Below, piece by piece: positions 5,344 to 12,497 of a stretch of 12,814 nucleotides of DNA. Both the position numbers and the translations under genes were made by a program. How positions within the stretch are numbered: the first letter of the stretch is position 1; every line of letters begins with the position of its first letter. The notes under the pieces were generated by a model, which did not search any database, was not told where the DNA came from, and worked only from the letters and a program-made list of their open reading frames with translations. Origin of the DNA: Methanobacteriota archaeon (lineage in GTDB: Archaea; Thermoplasmatota; Thermoplasmata; RBG-16-68-12); contig VBLR01000107.1 in the NCBI GenBank assembly GCA_005878665.1, forward strand, positions 1-12,814, written 5' to 3'.

Positions 5344-6795
5344 ATGGTTTCCAAGAGCGTACTCCAAGAGCAAATGGCGAAGCAGGAGTACAAGTACGGC
5401 TTCGTTTCCGACCTCGACGAGGACACGGCGCCGAAGGGCCTCAACGAGGACATCGTCCGGCTCATTTCGCGCAAGAAGAATGAGCCCGAGTGGTTCCTCG
5501 AGTGGCGCCTCCGGGCGTACCGGCACTGGCTCACGATGAAGGAGCCGAAGTGGTCGAACGTCACCTATCCGCCGATCAATTACCAGGACATCATCTACTA
5601 CGCCGCGCCCAAGCCGAAGAAGCCGGTGAACAGCCTCGAGGACGTCGATCCGGAGATTCGGAATCTGTACGCGAAGCTCGGAATCCCCCTGCAAGAGCAG
5701 GAGCGCCTCGCCGGCGTCGCGGTCGATGCGGTCCTCGACAGCGTGTCCGTCGCGACGACGTTCAAGGACCGGCTCGCGGAGCTCGGGATCATCTTCTGCT
5801 CGTTCTCCGAGGCGGTCCAGGAGCACCCGGACCTCGTGCGGAAGTACCTGGGCACCGTCGTGCCCTTCAATGACAACTTCTTCGCGGGCCTGAACAGCGC
5901 CGTCTTCAGCGACGGTTCGTTCGCCTACGTGCCGCCGGGTGTTCGGTGCCCGATGGAACTGTCCACGTATTTCCGGATCAACGCACAGGACACGGGCCAG
6001 TTCGAGCGCACCCTCATCATCGCCGACGAGGGCGCGTACGTCAGCTACCTCGAAGGCTGCACCGCCCCGATTCGCGACACGAACCAGCTCCATGCCGCCG
6101 TCGTCGAGCTGATCGCCCTCGACAACGCGGAGATCAAGTACTCCACGATCCAGAACTGGTATCCCGGGGACAAGAACGGCAAAGGCGGGATCTACAACTT
6201 CGTCACGAAGCGTGGGAAGGCGCTCGGAGCGAACTCGAAAGTCTCGTGGACACAGGTCGAGACCGGCTCCGCGATCACGTGGAAGTACCCGAGCTGCATC
6301 CTCCAGGGCGACAACTCCGTGGGCGAGTTCTACTCCGTCGCGCTCGTGAACAACTACCAGCAGGCCGACACGGGCACGAAGATGCTCCACATCGGGAAGA
6401 ACACCCGCAGCACGATCATCTCCAAAGGCATCTCCGCCGGATACGGCCGGAACACGTACCGCGGCCGGGTGCAGATCCACAAGGGTGCGACGAACTCGCG
6501 CAATTACAGCCAGTGCGACTCCCTCCTGATCGGTTCGACGTGCGCCGCGTTCACGTTCCCGGACATCCAGGTCCAGGAGCCGACCGCGCAGATGGAGCAC
6601 GAGGCGTCGACCTCGAAGATCGGGGAGGAACAGCTCTTCTATTGCCAGGCGCGCGGCATCACGCCGGAAGACGCCACGAACATGATCGTGAATGGTTTCT
6701 GCAAGCAGGTCTTCCTGAAGCTCCCGATGGAGTTCGCGGTGGAGGCCCAGAAGCTGATCGGCGTGAGCCTGAACCTCGAGGGCACGGTCGGGTGA
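5344..6795 (+). CDS. sufB: SufB, Fe-S cluster scaffold subunit
   Basis: A 483-aa full-length SufB of the long bacterial type. SufB with SufC and SufD forms the cytosolic scaffold on which Fe-S clusters are built. Residues that matter in E. coli SufB can be matched: Cys239 in YLEGCTAP corresponds to the sulfur-acceptor Cys254, Gln270 and Trp272 (in IQNWYPG) to Gln285 and Trp287, Cys400 in GSTCAAFTFP to the cluster-site Cys405, and His419-Glu420 in MEHEAS to His433-Glu434. The C-terminal helices read NMIVNGFCKQVFLKLPMEF (first 19 residues shown) and are typical. GGGAGG lies 8 nt before the ATG. It is the first gene of the operon, downstream of a TATA box and an inverted repeat. The N-terminal 110 residues, absent from short archaeal SufB forms, suggest a bacterial-type lineage. 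Confidence 0.97.
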   Translation: MVSKSVLQEQMAKQEYKYGFVSDLDEDTAPKGLNEDIVRLISRKKNEPEWFLEWRLRAYRHWLTMKEPKWSNVTYPPINYQDIIYYAAPKPKKPVNSLEDVDPEIRNLYAKLGIPLQEQERLAGVAVDAVLDSVSVATTFKDRLAELGIIFCSFSEAVQEHPDLVRKYLGTVVPFNDNFFAGLNSAVFSDGSFAYVPPGVRCPMELSTYFRINAQDTGQFERTLIIADEGAYVSYLEGCTAPIRDTNQLHAAVVELIALDNAEIKYSTIQNWYPGDKNGKGGIYNFVTKRGKALGANSKVSWTQVETGSAITWKYPSCILQGDNSVGEFYSVALVNNYQQADTGTKMLHIGKNTRSTIISKGISAGYGRNTYRGRVQIHKGATNSRNYSQCDSLLIGSTCAAFTFPDIQVQEPTAQMEHEASTSKIGEEQLFYCQARGITPEDATNMIVNGFCKQVFLKLPMEFAVEAQKLIGVSLNLEGTVG

Positions 6796-6808
6796 GCGCG
6801 CCGCGCGC
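6796..6808 (+). repeat. Small GC hairpin in the sufB-sufC gap
   Basis: GCGCG-CCG-CGCGC follows the sufB TGA directly and precedes the sufC ribosome binding site (GGAGGGG, 6812-6818). It could be a processing or stability element between cistrons, but in GC-rich DNA such a short repeat may be chance. Confidence 0.25.
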
Positions 6809-6824
6809 AACGGAGGGGACGACG

Positions 6825-7598
6825 ATGCTCGAAATCAAGGACCTACACGTCAAGGTCGCCGGCAAGGAAATCCTGAAGGGAATCGACCTCTCGATCAATG
6901 CGGGGGAAGTCCACGCGGTGATGGGGCCGAACGGGAGCGGCAAGACGACGCTCGCCCAGGTCCTCGCGGGTCGCGTGACCTACGAAGTCACCGGGGGCCG
7001 AGCCCGTTTCGAGGGCAAAGACCTCCTCGCCATGAAACCGGAAGACCGCGCCCGCGAAGGCGTCTTCATGGCGTTCCAGTACCCGGTCGAGATTCCGGGC
7101 GTCAGCAACGCGTATTTTCTGAAGGCGGCGTTGAACGCGATTCGGAAGTACCACGGCCGGGAGGAGATCGACGCCATGGACTTCGTGAGCCTGGTCCAGG
7201 ACAAAGCGAAGCTGCTCGGGCTCGACGAGACGTTCATGAAGCGCGGGCTCAACGAGGGTTTCTCCGGCGGTGAGAAGAAGAAGAACGAGGTGTTCCAGAT
7301 GGCGGTCCTCGAGCCGAAGCTTTGCGTCCTCGATGAAACGGACTCCGGCCTCGACATCGACGCGTTGCGCGTCGTCGCGAACGGAATCAACGCGATGCGC
7401 AGCCCGACCCGGGCGATGCTCGTCGTGACCCATTACCAGCGCCTCCTGGACTACGTCATCCCGGATTTCGTCCACGTCCTCGTCGACGGGAAGATCGTGA
7501 AGAGCGGCGATGCCGACCTCGCGCGAAACCTGGAAAAACACGGGTACGGCTGGATCCTCGAGGAGACTCCAAGGCCCCCGCAGGCCGCACGCGCATGA
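6825..7598 (+). CDS. sufC: SufC, ATPase of the Fe-S scaffold complex
   Basis: A 257-aa ABC-type ATPase that binds SufB and SufD and drives the conformational change for cluster assembly; it is cytosolic and has no membrane partner. Walker A is GPNGSGKTT at 34-42, the Q-loop glutamine is Gln85 in FQYPVEIPG, the signature FSGGEKKK is at 146-153, Walker B runs from 166 with the SufC-specific ETDSGLD at 171-177, and the switch histidine is His203 in VTHYQR. The ATG has GGAGGGG 6 nt upstream and gives the standard MLEIKDLH start. An in-frame GTG at 6792, overlapping the sufB stop, would add 11 residues and is less likely. It overlaps sufD by 4 nt (ATGA). Confidence 0.97.
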   Translation: MLEIKDLHVKVAGKEILKGIDLSINAGEVHAVMGPNGSGKTTLAQVLAGRVTYEVTGGRARFEGKDLLAMKPEDRAREGVFMAFQYPVEIPGVSNAYFLKAALNAIRKYHGREEIDAMDFVSLVQDKAKLLGLDETFMKRGLNEGFSGGEKKKNEVFQMAVLEPKLCVLDETDSGLDIDALRVVANGINAMRSPTRAMLVVTHYQRLLDYVIPDFVHVLVDGKIVKSGDADLARNLEKHGYGWILEETPRPPQAARA

Positions 7599-8953
7599 GG
7601 CCGGTGACGACCGTGGCGGCGTCCGTCGACACGAAGCAAACATACGTCGCGGACTTCGCATCCTCGGAGAGAGAGCTCGGCGGGCCCGAATGGCTGCGCG
7701 CCGTCCGAAAGAAGGCAATCGGGCACTTCGAGGCCCTCGGATTTCCGACCCAGAAGCACGAGCAGTGGAAGTTCACGAACCTCGCGACCCTGCTCCGAAT
7801 CCCATTCAAGCCCGCGATCCTCGGCCGGCCCGGCGGCGTGGTCGCCGAGAACCTCGACCCTTTCACGTTCGGGGTCCTGAAGACGAGTCAACTCGTCTTC
7901 GTGAACGGTCGGTATGCGCCGCGCCTCTCCTACCTGCGGTCCCTCCCGGAAGGCGTCCGCGTCGCACCGCTCGCCGAGATGCTCCGAGCGGAGCCCGAGA
8001 CCCTCGAGAAGCATCTCACCCGGTACGCGCAATTCGAGGATGACCCGTTCGTCGCCTTGAACACCGCGTTCTTCCAGGACGGCGCCTACGTCGAGGTGCC
8101 GAAGGGCACCGTCGTGGGAGAGCCGATCCATCTCCTGTTCGTGTCGACGTCCCGGGACCTCCCGATCGTCGCCCATCCGCGGAACCTGATCCTCATGGGG
8201 GCGGGCAGCCAGGCGACCGTGATCGAGTCGTACGCGGGATGGGCTCCCGACGTGACCTTCACGAATGCCGTCACCGAGGTCGCCCCAGGGCCTGGAGCGG
8301 TCCTCGACCATTACAAGATTCAGCGGGAGGCGGAGACCGCATTCCACATCGCGACGATGACGGTCCACCAGGATCGCGATTCGTCCTTCTCAGCACACTC
8401 GATTTCCCTCGGCGGCGGCCTTGTTCGGAATTACGTGCATACCCTCTTTCGGGCCCCGGGCGGAAGCCTCACGCTGAACGGTCTGTACATGACCGCCGGG
8501 AATCAGCAGGCGGACAACTACACCCGAATCGACCACGTCGCACCGGCATGTACGAGCGTCGAGCTGTACCGAGGCATCTTGGGCGGCCGGTCCCGGGGCG
8601 TGTTCAACGGGAACATCTACGTCCGCAAGGATGCGCAGAAGACGGTCGCGCGACAGACGAACAAGAACCTCCTCCTGTCGAAGGAGGCGTTCGTCGACAG
8701 CACGCCGGGCCTGGAGATCCTCGCCGACGACGTGAAGTGTAACCACTCCTCCACGATTGGACAACTCGACGAGAACGCGGTGTTCTATCTCCGATCCCGG
8801 GGCATCGACGAGGAAGCGGCTCGGAACATCCTCACCTACGCGTTCGCGGCGGACGTCGTAAACCAGGTAAAGGTCGCCCCGGTCCGGATTAAACTCGATC
8901 AGCTGATCGTCTCGCGCCTGCCGAGAGGTGCGGGCCTCGGGGAGACCTTATGA
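7595..8953 (+). CDS. sufD: SufD, Fe-S cluster scaffold subunit
   Basis: A 452-aa SufD, the partner of SufB in the SufBC2D scaffold. The N-terminal block FPTQKHEQWKFTNL (50-63) is the SufD signature. The beta-helix core follows, with SAHSISLGGGLVRN, then the C-terminal DDVKCNHSSTIGQLDE with Cys382 and His384. These correspond to Cys358 and His360 of E. coli SufD, His360 being needed for cluster formation. The helix with LRSRGIDEEAARNILTYAF closes the protein. The start overlaps the sufC stop codon as ATGA, indicating translational coupling. SufD is absent from many archaea that carry only SufBC, so its presence supports a complete bacterial-style pathway here. Confidence 0.95.
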   Translation: MRPVTTVAASVDTKQTYVADFASSERELGGPEWLRAVRKKAIGHFEALGFPTQKHEQWKFTNLATLLRIPFKPAILGRPGGVVAENLDPFTFGVLKTSQLVFVNGRYAPRLSYLRSLPEGVRVAPLAEMLRAEPETLEKHLTRYAQFEDDPFVALNTAFFQDGAYVEVPKGTVVGEPIHLLFVSTSRDLPIVAHPRNLILMGAGSQATVIESYAGWAPDVTFTNAVTEVAPGPGAVLDHYKIQREAETAFHIATMTVHQDRDSSFSAHSISLGGGLVRNYVHTLFRAPGGSLTLNGLYMTAGNQQADNYTRIDHVAPACTSVELYRGILGGRSRGVFNGNIYVRKDAQKTVARQTNKNLLLSKEAFVDSTPGLEILADDVKCNHSSTIGQLDENAVFYLRSRGIDEEAARNILTYAFAADVVNQVKVAPVRIKLDQLIVSRLPRGAGLGETL

Positions 8954-9009
8954 AGCGCGATCCGATTCTATCCCGCGGGGACCGCGGAACCGCGCGGGAG
9001 GCCGCCTGA
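8950..9009 (+). CDS. Possible 19-codon micro-ORF linking sufD and sufU
   Basis: An ATG at 8950 overlaps the sufD stop as ATGA, and the frame runs 19 codons to a TGA at 9007-9009 whose last base is the first base of the sufU ATG. GGGGAG at 8939-8944 lies 5 nt upstream. The peptide MKRDPILSRGDRGTAREAA is very basic and resembles nothing I know. The exact tiling suggests a translation-coupling device rather than a functional protein, but chance is possible. Confidence 0.35.
   Translation: MKRDPILSRGDRGTAREAA
8971..8999 (+). promoter_or_regulatory. Hairpin that could hide the sufU ribosome binding site
   Basis: TCCCGCG (8971-8977) pairs with CGCGGGA (8993-8999) around a 15-nt loop. The 3' arm overlaps GGGAGG at 8996-9001, the ribosome binding site of sufU. 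Ribosomes reading the overlapping micro-ORF would open the stem. This is structural inference in GC-rich sequence where hairpins are common. Confidence 0.35.
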
Positions 9010-9458
9010 TGCCGGATCTCCGAGAGCTGTACCAGGACACGATCCTCGACCACAGCAAGAGGCCCCGCAACTTCCGGGAGATCGCCGATGCCAACTCAAA
9101 GGCCGTCGGGCACAACCCGCTGTGTGGGGATCGGGTGACCGTGTACGTGCGCCTCGACAACGGGACGATCGCCGACGTCTCGTTCGTTGGCCAAGGGTGT
9201 GCGATCTCGAAGGCGTCTGCGTCCCTGATGACCGACGCGGTGAAGGGCAAGTCGAAGGCGGACGCCCACGGCCTGTTCGAGAGATTCCACAAGATGGTCA
9301 CGGCCCGGCCAGGGGACCCCGTCGATGCGTCCCTCGGGAAGCTCGCCGTCCTCTCCGGCGTCTGCGAGTTCCCGGTGCGCGTCAAGTGCGCGAGCCTGGC
9401 CTGGCACACCCTCGAGGCCGCCTTGGAACGGAAGCAGGAAACGGTTTCCCTGGAGTGA
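9009..9458 (+). CDS. sufU: SufU-type sulfur-transfer / scaffold protein
   Basis: A 149-aa SufU. In Bacillus SufU is a zinc-dependent protein that takes the persulfide from SufS and passes it on to SufB. The zinc-site residues are present: Cys39 and Asp41 (NPLCGD), Cys64 (GQGCAISKAS) and Cys127 (RVKCASLAW). These match Cys41, Asp43, Cys66 and Cys128 of B. subtilis SufU. The SufU-specific insertion before the last cysteine is present (about 94-122, ending in GKLAVLSGVCEFP), and Lys126 stands where IscU has a histidine. The ATG at 9009 is preceded by GGGAGG at 8996-9001. It lies 55 nt after sufD and adjoins the next gene, a second SufB-like protein. Confidence 0.93.
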   Translation: MPDLRELYQDTILDHSKRPRNFREIADANSKAVGHNPLCGDRVTVYVRLDNGTIADVSFVGQGCAISKASASLMTDAVKGKSKADAHGLFERFHKMVTARPGDPVDASLGKLAVLSGVCEFPVRVKCASLAWHTLEAALERKQETVSLE

Positions 9459-9463
9459 CGATC

Positions 9464-10789
9464 GTGTCCGCGGACGTGCCTCGGACTCCCTCAGAGGAGC
9501 CGGGCGGCCTCGTGGCCCTGGGTCCCGGGCCGAGCATCGATCTGGTTCGCGACTTCTCGAAATCGCGCGGGGAGCCGGACTGGATGCTGCGCCTCAGGCT
9601 TCGCGCCTTGGACCGGATGCGCTCCGAAGGAGTCCCGGCGTGGGCCTCGTTCCTGCGGGACGTCGAGTTCGATGGGATGGTCCAAGCCGAGGGCACCCCA
9701 CGCGCCTCCATCGTCGAGGCGCGTGAGCCGGGCCTCTCTCCTGGCCTCGGGGCGCTCGAGGAATCCGAAGCCGCGTATCGGGCGGTCCGGAGCGATCTCG
9801 AATCGCAGGGCGTCTTCTTTCGCGGACTGGCCTCCGCCCTCGAAGAAAACCCGAACCTCGTGAAATCACACTTCGCAACCGCGGTCGCGGTCGATGATCA
9901 TCCGATCGCCGCGCTCAACGCGGCCCTTTGGTCCGGCGGCTCGTTTCTTTACGTACCGCCGGGCGTCCGCGTGGAGATCCCCCTCCAGGCGGAGATTCGA
10001 GAGGACTACGCGAAGGTCCAGCCGTTCGAGCGGAACGTCATCGTGGCCGACCGGGCCTCCGACGTCACTTACATCGAGGGATGCACCGCGCCCGTCTACA
10101 CCCCGGACCAGCTGCACGTGTCCGCCATCGAAGTCATCGCGATGCCAGGCTCCTACGTGCGGTACATTGCGCTCCAGAATTTCTCGCGGGAGGTGGACAA
10201 CCTCGTGACGAAGCGCGCCCTCGTCCATGAGGCCGCGACCGTGGAATGGATCGATGCGAACCTGGGTTCCCGCCGCACTTGGAAGATTCCCCGGGCGGAT
10301 CTCCTCGGGCCCGGAGCCTCAGCGGAATTCGTCGGGGTTGCGCTTGCCGGTAAGGGGCAGCACGAAGACGTCGGTGCCGAAATGGTCCACATTGCCCCAC
10401 GGACGCGATCGACCATCGTCAACCGCGGCATCGTCCAGGGCGGCGGCCGGGCCACCTTGCGATCCGCGGTGCGGGTGACGCCGGGAGCGACGGGCGTCGG
10501 ATCGAAGGTCGAATGGTCCTCGCTGATGCTCGATGCCGAGTCGCGCGCCGAGACCGTTCCGGCCATCGAACTCGACGAGGCGGACGCGGAGATCATCCAG
10601 GAGGGGAGCGTCCGCAAAGTGAGCGACGAGATGCTCTTCTACATGGCGTCCCGCGGGGTGACGAAGGAGGAGGCCCTACGGATGGTCGTCCTCGGGACGG
10701 CCGAGGTGGTCACGAAACGAATCCCCGTCGAATACGCGGTCGAAGTGGACCGCCTCATCGAGCTGGAACTCGGAGGCGGCGTCGGGTGA
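9464..10789 (+). CDS. Second SufB-like protein lacking the cluster-site residues
   Basis: A 441-aa SufB/SufD-family protein that aligns with the SufB of this operon across nearly its whole length, starting from PDWMLRLRLRALDRM (39-53). It has the shorter form seen in archaeal SufB proteins. Cys207 in IEGCTAP keeps the sulfur-acceptor position (E. coli Cys254). The positions of Cys391, Cys400 and His419 of the neighbouring SufB are Trp351, Ser360 and Gln379, while Glu380 and Lys250 are kept. Cys207 is the only cysteine. It may act as an alternative partner in a SufB-SufC complex, a sulfur relay, or a regulatory subunit; I cannot choose. The start is GTG 9464, with GGAG 8 nt upstream; GTG 9455, overlapping the sufU stop, would add three residues. 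Confidence 0.88.
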   Translation: MSADVPRTPSEEPGGLVALGPGPSIDLVRDFSKSRGEPDWMLRLRLRALDRMRSEGVPAWASFLRDVEFDGMVQAEGTPRASIVEAREPGLSPGLGALEESEAAYRAVRSDLESQGVFFRGLASALEENPNLVKSHFATAVAVDDHPIAALNAALWSGGSFLYVPPGVRVEIPLQAEIREDYAKVQPFERNVIVADRASDVTYIEGCTAPVYTPDQLHVSAIEVIAMPGSYVRYIALQNFSREVDNLVTKRALVHEAATVEWIDANLGSRRTWKIPRADLLGPGASAEFVGVALAGKGQHEDVGAEMVHIAPRTRSTIVNRGIVQGGGRATLRSAVRVTPGATGVGSKVEWSSLMLDAESRAETVPAIELDEADAEIIQEGSVRKVSDEMLFYMASRGVTKEEALRMVVLGTAEVVTKRIPVEYAVEVDRLIELELGGGVG

Positions 10790-10807
10790 CGCTCCTTCGC
10801 AAGAAGA

Positions 10808-10820
10808 CTCAAGTATTGAG
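10808..10820. repeat. 13-bp inverted repeat ahead of sufS
   Basis: CTCAA-GTA-TTGAG sits in the 37-nt gap between the second SufB-like gene and sufS. It is A/T-richer than its surroundings and could be an internal promoter element, an operator or a small hairpin. A repeat of this size is expected by chance several times in the window. Confidence 0.25.
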
Positions 10821-10826
10821 GCGGTC

Positions 10827-12092
10827 ATGGCAAGGGGGTACGACATGGCGAAACCCGCGAAGATCCTGTTGAACGTGCCTGCCATCAAGGCGGACTTCCC
10901 GATCCTGCAGCGCACGGTCCGGGACAAGCGACTCGTCTACCTGGACAGCGCTGCGACATCCCAGAAGCCGAAGCAGGTCATCGACGCGACGTCGGACTTC
11001 TATTCGCGGTACAACGCGAACGTCCACCGGGCGATCTACGAGCTCGGAGAGGAGGCCACCCGCGAGTACGAAGGCGCTCGCGAGAAGGTCGCCGCGTTCA
11101 TCCAAGCGAAATCGCCGAGCGAGATTGCCTTCACCAAGTCTACGACGGAATCGATCAACCTCGTGGCCTACGGCTACGGCGTCAAGGGGAAGATTCAGAA
11201 AGGTGACGAGATCGTCGGCACCGTCATGGAGCACCACTCCAACCACGTGCCGTGGCACTTCGTGAAGGATCACAAAGGCGCGGTGCTGAAGTATGTCGAC
11301 GTGAACGACGACGGCACGCTGAAAATGGAACAGTACGATGAGCTCCTGACAAACCGCACGAAGATCGTGACGGTGACCCTGTGCTCGAACGTCCTGGGGA
11401 CGATTAACCCAGTCAAAGAGATCGCGAAGAGGGCGCACGAGGTCGGCGCCATCTGTGTCGTCGACGCGGCCCAGGCGGCGCCGCACATGCCCATTGACGT
11501 GCAAAGCCTCGATGCCGACTTCCTCGCGTTCAGCGGGCACAAGATGCTCGGCCCGACCGGGATCGGCGTCTTGTACGGGAAGCAGGAGCTCTTCGAGGCG
11601 ACGGAGCCGCTCCTCGGCGGCGGGGAGATGATCCGAGAGGTGCACCTCGGGTGGGCGAAGTGGAACGACGTCCCGTACAAGTTCGAGGGCGGCACTCCGA
11701 ACATCGCCGGGGCGATTGGGCTTGGGGCCGCGGTGGACTATCTCACGAAGATCGGCATGGATGCAGTCCGCGGTCATGAAATGGAGATGACCGAGTACGC
11801 GCTGGAGAAACTCGCCCGCCTGAAAGGGGTCCAGACGTATGGCCCGAAGGACGTGAACAAGCGGGCCGGTGTCGTGTCCTTCACGATCGACGGCGCCCAT
11901 CCGCACGACATCGCCTCGATCCTCGACGTCGAAGGCATTTGTGTCCGTTCGGGCCACCACTGCGCCCAGCCGCTGATGGAGCGCTTCAGCCTCCCCGCCA
12001 CGGCGAGGGCCTCCTTCTACATCTACAACGACGTCGACGACGTCGATGCGCTCGTCGCCGGCATCAAGAGAGTCCAAGAGGTCTTCGCCTGA
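10827..12092 (+). CDS. sufS: SufS, cysteine desulfurase
   Basis: A 421-aa PLP-dependent group II cysteine desulfurase. It converts cysteine to alanine and holds the released sulfur as a persulfide for SufU and SufB. The PLP-binding lysine is Lys239 in FSGHKMLGPTG; His136 (MEHHSN), Asp213 and Gln216 (VVDAAQAAPH) are the usual cofactor contacts. The catalytic cysteine is Cys379 in VRSGHHCAQPLM, the short active-site loop typical of SufS rather than IscS. YLDSAATSQKP near the N-terminus is the family signature. The start is ATG 10827 with GAGG upstream, or ATG 10845 with AGGGGG at better spacing; both leave the conserved region intact. It overlaps the next gene by 1 nt (TGATG). Confidence 0.96.
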   Translation: MARGYDMAKPAKILLNVPAIKADFPILQRTVRDKRLVYLDSAATSQKPKQVIDATSDFYSRYNANVHRAIYELGEEATREYEGAREKVAAFIQAKSPSEIAFTKSTTESINLVAYGYGVKGKIQKGDEIVGTVMEHHSNHVPWHFVKDHKGAVLKYVDVNDDGTLKMEQYDELLTNRTKIVTVTLCSNVLGTINPVKEIAKRAHEVGAICVVDAAQAAPHMPIDVQSLDADFLAFSGHKMLGPTGIGVLYGKQELFEATEPLLGGGEMIREVHLGWAKWNDVPYKFEGGTPNIAGAIGLGAAVDYLTKIGMDAVRGHEMEMTEYALEKLARLKGVQTYGPKDVNKRAGVVSFTIDGAHPHDIASILDVEGICVRSGHHCAQPLMERFSLPATARASFYIYNDVDDVDALVAGIKRVQEVFA

Positions 12093-12484
12093 TGTCCATC
12101 TCGTACGACATGTATCAGGAGCAGATCCTGGACCACTACAAGCACCCGAGGAACAAGGGCCCACTCGCCGGCGCCACGAAGAACGCGCGGGACTCGAACC
12201 CCCTGTGCGGGGACGAAGTCGTCCTCCACGTGAAGCTCGACGGCTCCGAGCGGATCGCGGAGGTGAAGTTCGAGGGCCAAGGGTGTGCGATCAGTCAGGC
12301 GAGCGCCTCGATGCTCACGACGATGGTGAAGGGGATGCCGCTCTCCGATGCCGAGGGTCTCGGCCGCGACGCGGTCCTGAAGAAACTCGGCATCCCCCTC
12401 AGCGCCGTGCGCCTGAAATGCGCCCTCCTGTCGCTTCACGTGCTCAAGCTCGCCTTGGGCCAAAAGACGGACGTCGGGACCTGA
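12092..12484 (+). CDS. Second U-type Fe-S scaffold protein, IscU-length
   Basis: A 130-aa member of the IscU/SufU (NifU N-terminal) family. The three cysteines are Cys39 (NPLCGD, with Asp41), Cys65 (GQGCAISQAS) and Cys110 (RLKCALL). It lacks the SufU-specific insertion found in the other copy in this operon, so its length is that of IscU. The residue before the last cysteine is Lys109, as in SufU, whereas IscU has a histidine there. It is therefore a hybrid form that I cannot assign to either subtype. The start overlaps the sufS stop as TGATG, with GAGG 10 nt upstream, so it is made together with SufS and probably acts as its sulfur acceptor or as a scaffold. Confidence 0.92.
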   Translation: MSISYDMYQEQILDHYKHPRNKGPLAGATKNARDSNPLCGDEVVLHVKLDGSERIAEVKFEGQGCAISQASASMLTTMVKGMPLSDAEGLGRDAVLKKLGIPLSAVRLKCALLSLHVLKLALGQKTDVGT

Positions 12485-12497
12485 GGCGTTCGATCTC

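Noticed and set aside
5173..6810. Long open frame on the minus strand opposite sufB
   Set aside because: It is rich in Arg, Glu, Leu and Val with no recognisable domain and lies wholly opposite a certain sufB; such antisense frames are common in GC-rich coding DNA.
5946..6824. Apparent N-terminal extension of SufC running back into sufB
   Set aside because: The upstream part is an out-of-frame reading of sufB. The ATG at 6825 has a strong ribosome binding site and gives the normal SufC start.
8281..8310. Repeated GC-rich short inverted repeats inside suf coding sequences
   Set aside because: They fall in conserved codons and match the density expected from base composition.
9122..9463. Apparent N-terminal extension of the second SufB-like protein through sufU
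   Set aside because: It is an out-of-frame reading of sufU; GTG starts at 9455 or 9464 fit the family and the junction.
10809..12164. Long minus-strand open frame opposite sufS
   Set aside because: It mirrors the codon pattern of sufS and has no domain of its own.
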